A stretch of 64,000 nt of DNA from an uncultured Collinsella sp. Lineage in GTDB: Bacteria; Actinomycetota; Coriobacteriia; Coriobacteriales; Coriobacteriaceae. Below are positions 49,576-57,999 of this stretch, one piece after another. The stretch's first letter is position 1, and every line of letters begins with the position of its first letter. Made by a program: the position numbers and the translations under genes. The notes under the pieces are model-generated. The model ran no database searches. It had not been told where the DNA came from and was given only the letters and a program-made list of their open reading frames with translations. The stretch is from contig CABUOA010000009.1 in assembly GCA_902493145.1 (NCBI GenBank), positions 1 through 64,000 of the forward strand. The letters run 5' to 3'.

Positions 49576-50913
49576 ATGCAGTTCGATCAGGTGACGGTTA
49601 TCGGTGGCGGTCTGGCGGGTTCGGAATGCGCGATCCAGCTGGCAGACCGCGGTTTTGCCGTAAAGCTGTGCGAGATGCGCCCCCAGGTTAGCTCCCCGGC
49701 TCACCATACCGATCACTTGGCAGAGCTCGTCTGCTCCAATTCGTTTAAGTCGACCCGTCCGGATTCCGCGGCTGGTTTGCTGAAGGCCGAGCTTGAGCGC
49801 ATGGGTTCAGTCCTGCTCGATTGCGCCCATCGCGCGGCTGTTCCCGCCGGCGGTGCCCTGGCAGTCGACCGCGTCAAGTTTTCCGAGCTTGTCGAGGCCG
49901 AGGTTGCCGCCCGTCCCAATATCGAGGTCGTGCACGGCGAGGTCACACAGATTCCCGAGGGCCACGTGGTCATTGCCGCGGGCCCGCTGTGTTCACCGGC
50001 GCTGAGCGAAGAGGTCATGAAGCTCGTCGGTGGCGACGCCCTTGCGTTCTTCGATGCCGCGGCGCCGATCGTCGATGCCTCCACGCTCGATATGGACGTG
50101 CTGTTTTCGCAGTCGCGCTACGAGGAGCAGGGGAGCGGCGACTATCTCAACGCTCCGCTCAACAAGGAGGAGTACGAGGCCTTTATCGAGGCACTTACCA
50201 CGGCCGACCGCGTGGTGCTCAAAGACTTTGAGGGCGGCGATCTGTTTCAGGCCTGCCAACCTGCCGAGGAAGTTGCGCGCACCGGCAAGGACGCCATTCG
50301 CTTTGGCGCCATGAAGCCCGTCGGCCTCACCGACCCGCGTACCGGACGTCGCCCTTGGGCGGCGATTCAGCTGCGTGCCGAGAACAAGGAGAAGACCGCC
50401 TATAACCTGGTGGGCTTCCAGACCAACCTGACCTTTGGCGAGCAGAAGCGCGTCTTCCATATGGTGCCGGGCCTGGAGAACGCTGAGTTCTTCCGCTACG
50501 GTGTCATGCACCGCAATACCTTTGTCGACGCCCCGCACGTGCTCGATGGCACCTTTGCCGTGCCTGGTACCGGCGTGCGCCTGGCCGGTCAGATCACCGG
50601 CACCGAGGGGTACATGGAAGCCGTGGCGACGGGTCTGCTCGCGGCGCTCAACACCTATGCCGAGGCTATCGGCGCCGCGGGCGTCGAGTTGCCCCGCGTG
50701 GGCGCCCTGGGCGCGCTCGTGGGCTATGCGACCGATCCTGCCACCGTGGGCTACCAGCCCATGCATGTCAACTTTGGCCTGGTGCCGCCACTCGAGGATG
50801 GTAAGCGCCGCAGCAAGCGCGACCGCTACCAGGCCTATGCGGACCGTGCGCTCGAGGCCCTTGATGCCTATCTGGCCACTCGCCCCGATCTGTTTGGAGG
50901 CGACCGGTCATAG
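49576..50913 (+). CDS. trmFO: Folate-dependent tRNA (uracil-54-C5)-methyltransferase TrmFO
   Basis: This 445-residue FAD enzyme makes ribothymidine at tRNA position 54 using methylene-folate. The FAD loop VIGGGLAGSECA is at about 8-19, and LVCSNSFKS and FGAMKPVGLTDPRTG are family blocks. ATG 49576 has AAAGGTG seven bases upstream; the TTG at 49570 lies too close to that site. The stop TAG overlaps the likely xerC start. Confidence 0.93.
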   Translation: MQFDQVTVIGGGLAGSECAIQLADRGFAVKLCEMRPQVSSPAHHTDHLAELVCSNSFKSTRPDSAAGLLKAELERMGSVLLDCAHRAAVPAGGALAVDRVKFSELVEAEVAARPNIEVVHGEVTQIPEGHVVIAAGPLCSPALSEEVMKLVGGDALAFFDAAAPIVDASTLDMDVLFSQSRYEEQGSGDYLNAPLNKEEYEAFIEALTTADRVVLKDFEGGDLFQACQPAEEVARTGKDAIRFGAMKPVGLTDPRTGRRPWAAIQLRAENKEKTAYNLVGFQTNLTFGEQKRVFHMVPGLENAEFFRYGVMHRNTFVDAPHVLDGTFAVPGTGVRLAGQITGTEGYMEAVATGLLAALNTYAEAIGAAGVELPRVGALGALVGYATDPATVGYQPMHVNFGLVPPLEDGKRRSKRDRYQAYADRALEALDAYLATRPDLFGGDRS

Positions 50914-51830
50914 CCTTTGACCTGTACGACACCGTCGACTCGTTTATCGCCTATATCGCACGTGTCGAGGGGCTTTCTCCCAATACGGTGACGGCCTATG
51001 GCTCGAGGCTGGAGCGCTTTGCTGTCTGGTGCGAGCGCGAGGATATCGATGCTTTCGCTGCCGACGTGCGCACCATTCGTCGCTATCTTGCCGAGCTTTC
51101 GCGTGAGCAGGTGGCTCCCCGAACGCTTGCGGCGCATCTGTCGGCTATCCGATCGCTCTATCGATGGATGGCTGCCGAGGGGGTCGTGGAGGGCGATGCA
51201 GTCTCGGCGATCGCATCGCCCAAGCTGCCGCGTGACCTGCCGGGCGTCCTTACGACCAAGCAGGTCGAGGCGCTGCTCAAGACGCCTGATACCTCAACAC
51301 CCGCGGGACTGCGCGATGCGGCGATGCTCGAGCTGCTCTATGCCTCGGGCGCCCGTATCTCAGAGCTCGCAGCACTCAATGTGGAGTCCATTGCGTGGTC
51401 CGAACGCACGCTGCGCCTGTGGGGCAAGGGGAGCAAAGAACGTATCGTCCCTCTGTATCGTCGTGCGCTCGAGGCGACGCGTCTCTATATTGAGGAGGGG
51501 AGGCCGGAGTTGCTCGCTCAGGCAAAGCGTCGTGACCCCGCTACCGGGCCGCATCCGCTGCTTATATCGGCGCGCGGTAATCGCATGAGTGCCGCCATGC
51601 TCAGGCGGCGGTTTCATATGCTGGCGACGCTCGCCGGCATTCCGGCCGACATCGCCCCGCATGCGATGCGCCATACCTTTGCGACCGACTTGCTCGAGGG
51701 CGGCGCGGACCTGCGCTCGGTTCAAGAGCTGCTGGGTCATGCGAGCCTGTCCACGACGCAGATCTACACGCATCTCACGCCCGATCGGCTTAAACGTGCC
51801 GTGGCTCAAGCTCATCCCCGCGGTGAGTAA
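50910..51830 (+). CDS. xerC: Tyrosine recombinase XerC/XerD, non-canonical start
   Basis: The protein of about 306 residues resolves chromosome dimers. The catalytic residues are visible: R in SGARISELAAL, K in GKGSKERIVPL, HxxR in HAMRHTFATDLL, H in GHASLSTTQ and Y in IYTHL. The family's N-terminal domain (FIAYIARVEGLSPNTVTAY) lies upstream of the first GTG at 50988, and no ATG, GTG or TTG occurs between the frame opening (50865) and it. ATA 50910 overlaps the trmFO stop (ATAG) and has GGAGG nine bases upstream, so it is the proposed start; CTG 50922 is the alternative. Assignment as XerC versus XerD is uncertain. Confidence 0.85.
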   Translation: MAFDLYDTVDSFIAYIARVEGLSPNTVTAYGSRLERFAVWCEREDIDAFAADVRTIRRYLAELSREQVAPRTLAAHLSAIRSLYRWMAAEGVVEGDAVSAIASPKLPRDLPGVLTTKQVEALLKTPDTSTPAGLRDAAMLELLYASGARISELAALNVESIAWSERTLRLWGKGSKERIVPLYRRALEATRLYIEEGRPELLAQAKRRDPATGPHPLLISARGNRMSAAMLRRRFHMLATLAGIPADIAPHAMRHTFATDLLEGGADLRSVQELLGHASLSTTQIYTHLTPDRLKRAVAQAHPRGE

Positions 51831-51896
51831 CGCGCGGCGATTTTTTGAGAGGGATGCCCTCCATGCCGCACTCAGGTGTGTGGTTTTGATTGCGGG

Positions 51897-51925
51897 TTGG
51901 CAGGAAGAAGCAATCCTGCTATCAT
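51897..51925 (+). promoter_or_regulatory. Promoter of rpsB-tsf
   Basis: TTGGCA (51897-51902) and TATCAT (51920-51925) are 17 bases apart. It would start a leader of about 135 bases before rpsB. Confidence 0.65.
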
Positions 51926-51931
51926 TCATCG

Positions 51932-52066
51932 GGTTGCTTCACGGCAACAGGTTTTTATCACGCACGCGCGGCTACTTCATACCGTGGTGCCCGGGCTTTG
52001 GTAGCACATGTCCGGGTTGGTTTTGGAGGATGACCCCGCGCGGAGGCAAACCACAGGAGGTTTAAC
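51932..52066 (+). promoter_or_regulatory. Long 5' leader of rpsB, possible S2 autoregulatory RNA
   Basis: The leader is about 135 bases and contains possible stems such as CCCGG/CCGGG in its second half. S2 mRNA leaders are known to bind S2 in several phyla. A match to a known motif was not shown. Confidence 0.4.
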
Positions 52067-52795
52067 ATGGCTACCAAGATTAATATCCGCACCCTGCTCG
52101 AGGCCGGCTGCCACTTCGGTCACCAGACCCGTCGCTGGAACCCCAAGATGAAGCCGTTCATCTTCGGTGAGCGCAACGGCATCTACATCCTCGACCTCAA
52201 GCAGACTATCCTCGACGCCGACCAGGCCTACACCTTCGTCAAGAACGTCGCCAAGGGCGGCAACGTGCTGTTCGTCGGCACCAAGAAGCAGGCTCAGGAG
52301 GCCGTCAAGAACGCTGCTGAGCGCGCCAACATGCCTTACATCAACCAGCGTTGGCTCGGCGGCATGCTGACCAACTTCGTCACCATCCGCTCCCGCATCA
52401 ACCGCATGGAGGAGCTCGAGGCCATGGTCGAGGACGGCCGCATGGCAGTGCTCCCCAAGAAGGAGCAGGCTGTTCTCGGCAAGGAGCTCACCAAGCTCCA
52501 GACCAACCTCGGTGGCGCCCGCGACATGAAGGGTCTGCCCCAGGCTCTCTTTGTCATCGACACCAAGCGCGAGGAGAACGCCATCAAGGAGGCTCAGCGC
52601 CTGAACATCCCCGTCGTCGCTCTGATCGACACCAACTCCGATCCCGACGAGGTCGAGTACGGCATCCCCTGCAACGATGACGCTATCTCTGCTGTCACCC
52701 TTATGTGCGAGCTCATGGCTGACGCCTGCCTCGCTGGCTCCGGCAAGGAGCAGGTCTCCGAGGCCGAGATGGCCGCTGAGCCCAAGGCCGAGTAA
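52067..52795 (+). CDS. rpsB: 30S ribosomal protein S2
   Basis: This 242-residue protein has the S2 blocks LLEAGCHFGHQTRRWNPKM, IYILDLKQTI, PYINQRWLGGMLTNF and DTNSDPDEVEYGIP. It is placed last in 30S assembly. AGGAGG precedes ATG 52067. It is co-transcribed with tsf. Confidence 0.98.
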   Translation: MATKINIRTLLEAGCHFGHQTRRWNPKMKPFIFGERNGIYILDLKQTILDADQAYTFVKNVAKGGNVLFVGTKKQAQEAVKNAAERANMPYINQRWLGGMLTNFVTIRSRINRMEELEAMVEDGRMAVLPKKEQAVLGKELTKLQTNLGGARDMKGLPQALFVIDTKREENAIKEAQRLNIPVVALIDTNSDPDEVEYGIPCNDDAISAVTLMCELMADACLAGSGKEQVSEAEMAAEPKAE

Positions 52796-52840
52796 ATCAG
52801 TCTTAGTTAATTCTTTTTCATCTCTTTGAAAGGAACCACA

Positions 52841-53710
52841 ATGGCCCAGATTACCGCCGCTATGGTCAAGCAGCTCCGCGAGATGACCGACTCCCCGATG
52901 ATGGAGTGCAAGAAGGCTCTCGTCGAGGCTGACGGCGACATGGACGCCGCTGTCGACGTTCTGCGCAAGAACGGCCTCGCCAAGGCTGCTAAGAAGGCTG
53001 GCCGCGAGACCAACGAGGGCGCTGTAGCCGCGTTCGTCTCCGAGGATGGCAAGACCGGCGCTCTGCTTGAGCTCTCCTGCGAGACCGACTTCGTTGGCTC
53101 CAACGCCAAGTTCACCGGCTTTGCTTCCAAGGTCGCCGAGGTTGTCGCCACCACCGAGCCGGCCGATGTCGATGCTCTGCTCGAGAAGCCGATGGGCGAG
53201 GAGACCGTTTCCTCCGAGCTCACCGAGATGATTCACATCATGGGCGAGAACATGAAGATCTCCCGCTTCGCTGCCCGCAAGGCCGAGAACGGCGCGCTCG
53301 CTTCTTACATCCACATGGGTGGTAAGATCGGCGTCCTCGTCGAGTTTGCTTTCGAGAAGGCCGAGACCGCTCAGGCTGAGTCCTTCAAGACCTTCGCTCA
53401 CGACGTTGCCCTTCAGGTTGCCGCCGTCGCACCGATCTGCGCTACTCGCGATCAGGTTCCGGCCGAGACCGTCGAGCACGAGAAGCAGATCTACATGGCC
53501 CAGGCTGCCGAGTCCGGCAAGCCCGAGGCGATCCAGGAGAAGATGGCTGTTGGCCGTCTGGAGAAGTTCTACAAGCAGTCCGTGCTCACCGAGCAGGAGT
53601 TCATCAAGGACAGCTCCCTCACCATCAAGAAGTACGCTGAGCAGGTCTCCAAGGAGCTCGGCGACACCATTACCGTCGTTGCCTTTGACCGTCTGGTCCG
53701 TGGCGAGTAA
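52841..53710 (+). CDS. tsf: Elongation factor Ts
   Basis: This 289-residue exchange factor reloads EF-Tu with GTP. The TS-N domain (MVKQLREMTDSPMMECKKAL) and the TDFVGSN core are visible. ATG 52841 has AAAGGA upstream, and the longer frame is unsupported. A strong terminator follows. Confidence 0.97.
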   Translation: MAQITAAMVKQLREMTDSPMMECKKALVEADGDMDAAVDVLRKNGLAKAAKKAGRETNEGAVAAFVSEDGKTGALLELSCETDFVGSNAKFTGFASKVAEVVATTEPADVDALLEKPMGEETVSSELTEMIHIMGENMKISRFAARKAENGALASYIHMGGKIGVLVEFAFEKAETAQAESFKTFAHDVALQVAAVAPICATRDQVPAETVEHEKQIYMAQAAESGKPEAIQEKMAVGRLEKFYKQSVLTEQEFIKDSSLTIKKYAEQVSKELGDTITVVAFDRLVRGE

Positions 53711-53733
53711 ATAAGCTCTTGTAGCTGGTAATG

Positions 53734-53769
53734 AGCAGGCTGTGGGTTTTACTCACAGCCTGCTTTTTC
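53734..53769 (+). terminator. Terminator after tsf
   Basis: AGCAGGCTGTG and CACAGCCTGCT form a perfect 11-bp stem followed by TTTTTC. A second palindrome GGCTCT-TATC-AGAGCC lies at 53772-53787. Confidence 0.92.
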
Positions 53770-53827
53770 ATGGCTCTTATCAGAGCCTTTGATATCATAT
53801 TGAGAGTCTAATTAAAGGAGGATCGCT

Positions 53828-54550
53828 TTGTCCGACATCCGATATAAACGCGTGCTTCTTAAGCTTTCCGGCGAAGCACTGATGGGCGACGGCCAATATG
53901 GCATCGACCCCAAGGTTACCGACCATCTTGCCAAGCAGGTCAAGGAGCTGCTCGCCGTTGGCCATGAGGTCGGCGTCGTTGTCGGCGGCGGCAATATTTT
54001 CCGTGGCATGGCCGGCGCTGCCGGTGGCATGGAGCGTGCTCAGGCCGACTACATGGGCATGCTGGCAACCGTTATGAACGCGCTTGCTCTGCAGGATGCC
54101 TTCGAGCATAACGATGTTCCCTGCCGCGTGATGAGCGCTATCCAGATGAACGAGATCTGCGAGCCCTATATTCGCCGTCGCGCCATCAACCACCTTTCCA
54201 AGGGCAATGTCGTTATTTTTGCCGCCGGTTCGGGCAATCCGTACTTTACGACCGACACCGCCGCGGCTCTTCGTGCGTGCGAGATCGGCGCTGAGATTCT
54301 GATTAAAGCCACCAAGGTTGACGGCATCTACGACAAGGATCCCGTCAAGTGCGCCGATGCCGTCCGTTTTGACAAGATTACCTATCACGAGGTTCTCGTT
54401 CGCGGCCTGCAGGTTATGGATTCCACGGCTACGGCTCTGTGTCAGGATAACCGTATGCCTATTTTGGTCCTCAACATCGATGGCGAGGACACCGTCAAGC
54501 GCGCGCTCGCGGGTGAGCCCGTCGGCACGCTCGTCTATCAGGAGGATTAA
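53828..54550 (+). CDS. pyrH: UMP kinase
   Basis: This 240-residue enzyme phosphorylates UMP to UDP. The motifs LLKLSGEALMGDG, VVVGGGNIFRG and TDTAAALRACEIGAE are visible. The start is TTG 53828 behind AAAGGAGG. It stands between tsf and frr, with its own weak upstream region. Confidence 0.96.
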   Translation: MSDIRYKRVLLKLSGEALMGDGQYGIDPKVTDHLAKQVKELLAVGHEVGVVVGGGNIFRGMAGAAGGMERAQADYMGMLATVMNALALQDAFEHNDVPCRVMSAIQMNEICEPYIRRRAINHLSKGNVVIFAAGSGNPYFTTDTAAALRACEIGAEILIKATKVDGIYDKDPVKCADAVRFDKITYHEVLVRGLQVMDSTATALCQDNRMPILVLNIDGEDTVKRALAGEPVGTLVYQED

Positions 54551-54552
54551 GC

Positions 54553-55089
54553 ATGGCAGAGAACATCACCGCCCATATGGACAAGTCGCTCGAGTCCCTC
54601 AAGCATAACTTCTCCAAGGTCCGTACCGGTCGCGCCAACGCCAACATTCTGTCCGACATCACCGTCGATTATTACGGTGTCCCCACGCCGGTCGCGCAGA
54701 TTGCCGCCGTCAAGACCCCCGAGGCTCACATGCTGCTCATCGAGCCGTGGGACAAGGCGCTCATCAACGCTATCGTCAAGGCCATCGGCGCTTCCGATCT
54801 GGGCATTACCCCCAACTCCGATGGCACCGTCGTTCGTCTGCCGTTCCCGGCCCCCACTGAGGAGCGCCGTCGCGAGCTCGTCAAGGAGTGCCGTGAGTAC
54901 GCCGAGCAGGCCAAGGTGTCTATTCGTAACATCCGTCGCGACTTCAACAACAAGCTCGAGCGCGATGAGGAGCTCACCGAGGACGATGTCCGTCGCGAGC
55001 AGGCCAAGGTCCAGAAGCACACCGATGAGTATGTCGCCAAGGTCGAGGAGCTTCTGAAGGAAAAAGAAGCCGAGGTCATGGAGATCTAA
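54553..55089 (+). CDS. frr: Ribosome recycling factor
   Basis: This 178-residue protein splits ribosomes with EF-G after termination. The LKHNFSKVRTGRANANIL and VSIRNIRRDFN blocks are typical. It starts three bases after the pyrH stop, with CAGGAGG upstream. Confidence 0.97.
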   Translation: MAENITAHMDKSLESLKHNFSKVRTGRANANILSDITVDYYGVPTPVAQIAAVKTPEAHMLLIEPWDKALINAIVKAIGASDLGITPNSDGTVVRLPFPAPTEERRRELVKECREYAEQAKVSIRNIRRDFNNKLERDEELTEDDVRREQAKVQKHTDEYVAKVEELLKEKEAEVMEI

Positions 55090-55090
55090 G

Positions 55091-55885
55091 GTGCAATACG
55101 ACGAGCATAAACTGGTCGAGTACTTTGCCGACGCCCCTGCGGGCGTCGGTTTTTCCGACCTTGACCTCAATAACATTCCGCACCATATCTCGTGCATCAT
55201 GGACGGCAACGGTCGTTGGGCCACGTCGCGCGGTCTTGCACGCACCGAGGGTCATAAGGCAGGTATCCTCTCGCTGCGCGAGATCATTACCGCCTGCGTG
55301 CGCCTGGGCGTCGACGTGCTTTCTGCCTATGCGTTTTCTACCGAAAACTGGAACCGTCCGCAGCATGAGGTCAACGTCTTGATGCATCTGTTTGCCAAGA
55401 CGTTTATCGACGAGCTGCCGCTTCTGAAGCGCGAAAATGTGCGTGTTGTCTTTTTGGGCGACATTTCCGCGCTGCCCAAGAAGACCCGCGACGTTTTTGA
55501 ACGCGGTCTTGCCGAGTGCGCCGATCACACCGGTATGACGCTGGCGCTTGCCGTCAACTACGGCGCGCGTGCCGAGATTACCCGCGCTGTCCGTCAGATT
55601 GCACTCGACGCTGCCGCCGGTAAGATCGATCCTGCCGCAATTGATGACGACATGGTGGCTTCCCACCTCTATACCGCCGGCCTTCCCGATCCTGAGCTTG
55701 TGATTCGCACCTCAGGTGAGCTGCGCCTTTCGAACTATCTGTTGTGGCAGGTGGCTTATTCCGAATTCTACGTCACCGATACCTATTGGCCCGACTTTGA
55801 TCGTTGGGGCCTTGTCGACGCCATTTTGGCCTATCAGGGCCGTGACCGTAGGTTTGGTGGACTGAGCAAGACCGAGGAGGCTTAA
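55091..55885 (+). CDS. uppS: Undecaprenyl pyrophosphate synthase (isoprenyl transferase)
   Basis: This 264-residue enzyme makes the C55 carrier lipid. The ISCIMDGNGRWATSRG motif with the catalytic aspartate, GHKAGILSLREI and RTSGELRLSNYLLWQ are visible. The start is GTG 55091, one base after frr. About 25 residues precede the core. Confidence 0.95.
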   Translation: MQYDEHKLVEYFADAPAGVGFSDLDLNNIPHHISCIMDGNGRWATSRGLARTEGHKAGILSLREIITACVRLGVDVLSAYAFSTENWNRPQHEVNVLMHLFAKTFIDELPLLKRENVRVVFLGDISALPKKTRDVFERGLAECADHTGMTLALAVNYGARAEITRAVRQIALDAAAGKIDPAAIDDDMVASHLYTAGLPDPELVIRTSGELRLSNYLLWQVAYSEFYVTDTYWPDFDRWGLVDAILAYQGRDRRFGGLSKTEEA

Positions 55886-55887
55886 TC

Positions 55888-56787
55888 GTGTCCGATCGTC
55901 CCAAGGCATCTGCTCCCAAGACGCCTGTGCGCAAAGCTGCCACTGCGGGAGCGCCTGCAGCGAAGAGCGGCACCGGTTCGTGGCTGGCGGGCTTTATTAC
56001 CCGTGCCGCCGCCGGTATCGTCTACGCCGTTGTCTTTATCCTGTGCCTGGTTTTGGGTATCGTGCCCACGGCCATCTTTGTTTCTGTCATGAGCGGTCTG
56101 TGCTGCTATGAGTTTTTCCGTATGACAAGGCTCGATGGCAAGATGGCTAACGAGCGCATGGGTATCGCTGCCGCCGTACTCTTTCCGCTGTCGGCGTTGG
56201 GCGATTCGATGTTGCTGAATGCCCTGCTTTTTGCCTTGATGCTCGCTGTGGGCATTTGGTATGTCTGGTCGCCGCGTACCCGCATCTCTGATGTGGCCGT
56301 GACGCTCATGGGTCCCATCTACACTGGCTTTATGCTGTCGGCTATCGTGCTGCTGCGCGATGCCGTGCCCGGTTTTGCCGGCGCCCTGCTTTCAGTGGGC
56401 GTTTGCGCGTCCCTTTGGGTCTCCGATTCGTTTGCCTACATCGTGGGCAGCCGTATCGGCAAGCACAAGATGGTTCCCAAGATCTCTCCCAAAAAGAGCT
56501 GGGAGGGGTTTGCCGGCGGCATCTTGGGCTCGGTTTTGATTTGGCTCATCCTGTGGGCGACGCACTTCTACAAGCTCAGCCTGCCCTATGCGCTGCTGTG
56601 CGGCGTGGTCGTGTCCATTCTGGGCGTTATCGGCGACCTTATCGAGTCGCGCATCAAGCGCGGTGTGGGCGTCAAAGATTCCGGCAACCTTATCCCGGGC
56701 CACGGCGGAATGCTCGATCGTAGCGATTCGCTTATCTTCGGCTGCATCACCGCGCAGCTGTTGCTGATGATCGGAGGCGTGCTGTAA
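55888..56787 (+). CDS. cdsA: Phosphatidate cytidylyltransferase
   Basis: This 299-residue membrane protein makes CDP-diacylglycerol. About eight hydrophobic segments and the signature GVKDSGNLIPGHGGMLDRSDS near the C-terminus are visible. An N-terminal charged tail of about 35 residues precedes the first segment. The start is GTG 55888 behind GAGGAGG; the stop TAA overlaps the dxr ATG. Confidence 0.94.
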   Translation: MSDRPKASAPKTPVRKAATAGAPAAKSGTGSWLAGFITRAAAGIVYAVVFILCLVLGIVPTAIFVSVMSGLCCYEFFRMTRLDGKMANERMGIAAAVLFPLSALGDSMLLNALLFALMLAVGIWYVWSPRTRISDVAVTLMGPIYTGFMLSAIVLLRDAVPGFAGALLSVGVCASLWVSDSFAYIVGSRIGKHKMVPKISPKKSWEGFAGGILGSVLIWLILWATHFYKLSLPYALLCGVVVSILGVIGDLIESRIKRGVGVKDSGNLIPGHGGMLDRSDSLIFGCITAQLLLMIGGVL

Positions 56788-57974
56788 TGTCCTTCCAGAC
56801 GACGTATGGCCCCGATGGACGCCTTCGCGTTGCCATCCTGGGTTGTACGGGCTCTATCGGCACCCAGGCGCTCGATGTGTGCCGCCAGCATGCCGATCGC
56901 CTGCAGGTGACGGCGCTGTCCGTTAACTCCAGTACCTCCGAGCTCGTTGCCGCTGCCCGCGAGCTCTCGGTTCCGGCGGTTGCCGTGGCCGATGTCGATC
57001 ATGGCGATGACGCCGTGCTGCAGGAGTTGCCCGAGGGAACGAAGCTCGGCGTTGGCGCGCAGGCGGTTTGCGAGCTCGCGCATCGCGACGATGTCGACTG
57101 CGTGCTTGTCGCTATTGTGGGCGCCGCCGGTCTCGAGGCGAGCCATGCGGCCTTGACCTCGAATAAGCGCCTTGCCCTTGCCAACAAGGAGTCCCTCGTC
57201 GTCGGTGGCGACTTGCTTATGCCGTTGGCACAACCGGGCCAGCTTATTCCGGTCGACTCTGAGCATTCCGCCATCTACCAGTGCTATCTGGGGGAGAACC
57301 CGCGCGAGGCCCACTGCATTTGGCTCACCTGCTCGGGCGGTCCGTTCTTTGGCCGCACGCGCGACGAGCTCGATCGCGTGACGCGTGCCGATGCCCTCGC
57401 GCATCCCACGTGGGCCATGGGTGCCAAGATTACCATTGACTCCGCCACCCTCATGAATAAGGGCCTGGAGCGCATTGAGGCCATGCATCTGTTTAACTGC
57501 GACCTCGATTTCATTAACGTGGTCGTGCAGCGTCAGTCCAAGATTCACTCTATGGTCGAGTTCGCCGACGGCTCCGTGATGGCGCATCTCGGTGCATCCG
57601 ACATGCGTATTCCCATCCAGTTCGCGTTCTCGTATCCCGAGCGTTGGGATACTCCGGCGCCTCGTATCGATTTCCGCGAGCTGGGGCAGCTCACGTTTGA
57701 TGCTGCCGACATGGATACCTTCCGCTGTCTGGCACTGGCCGAGCGTGCCGGCAAGACGGGTGGCACCATGCCGTGCGTGCTCAATGCCGCCAACGAGGTC
57801 GCCGTCGATGCCTTCCTGCACGATGGCTGCAGCTTTACCGATATCGATCGCATTGTGGAATCCTGCATGGACGCCCACGATATGCAGGTGGTCGATTCGT
57901 TTGAGCAGCTTCGCGACACCGATGCGTGGGCGCGTGAAAAGGCTGCGCAGGTGCTCGCCGCAACCCGTTCCTAA
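56787..57974 (+). CDS. dxr: 1-deoxy-D-xylulose 5-phosphate reductoisomerase
   Basis: This 395-residue enzyme catalyses the second step of the MEP isoprenoid route. The NADPH loop ILGCTGSIGTQALDV, ANKESLVVGGDLL, SEHSAIYQC and TIDSATLMNKGLE are visible. It overlaps cdsA by one base. Together with ispG downstream it shows a MEP pathway. Confidence 0.96.
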   Translation: MSFQTTYGPDGRLRVAILGCTGSIGTQALDVCRQHADRLQVTALSVNSSTSELVAAARELSVPAVAVADVDHGDDAVLQELPEGTKLGVGAQAVCELAHRDDVDCVLVAIVGAAGLEASHAALTSNKRLALANKESLVVGGDLLMPLAQPGQLIPVDSEHSAIYQCYLGENPREAHCIWLTCSGGPFFGRTRDELDRVTRADALAHPTWAMGAKITIDSATLMNKGLERIEAMHLFNCDLDFINVVVQRQSKIHSMVEFADGSVMAHLGASDMRIPIQFAFSYPERWDTPAPRIDFRELGQLTFDAADMDTFRCLALAERAGKTGGTMPCVLNAANEVAVDAFLHDGCSFTDIDRIVESCMDAHDMQVVDSFEQLRDTDAWAREKAAQVLAATRS

Positions 57975-57999
57975 CCCATAAGGATTGCTTTTTCGTTTT

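Noticed and set aside
50988..51830. Shorter xerC starting at GTG 50988
   Set aside because: It would cut off about 26 residues of the conserved N-terminal domain, which is plainly encoded upstream.
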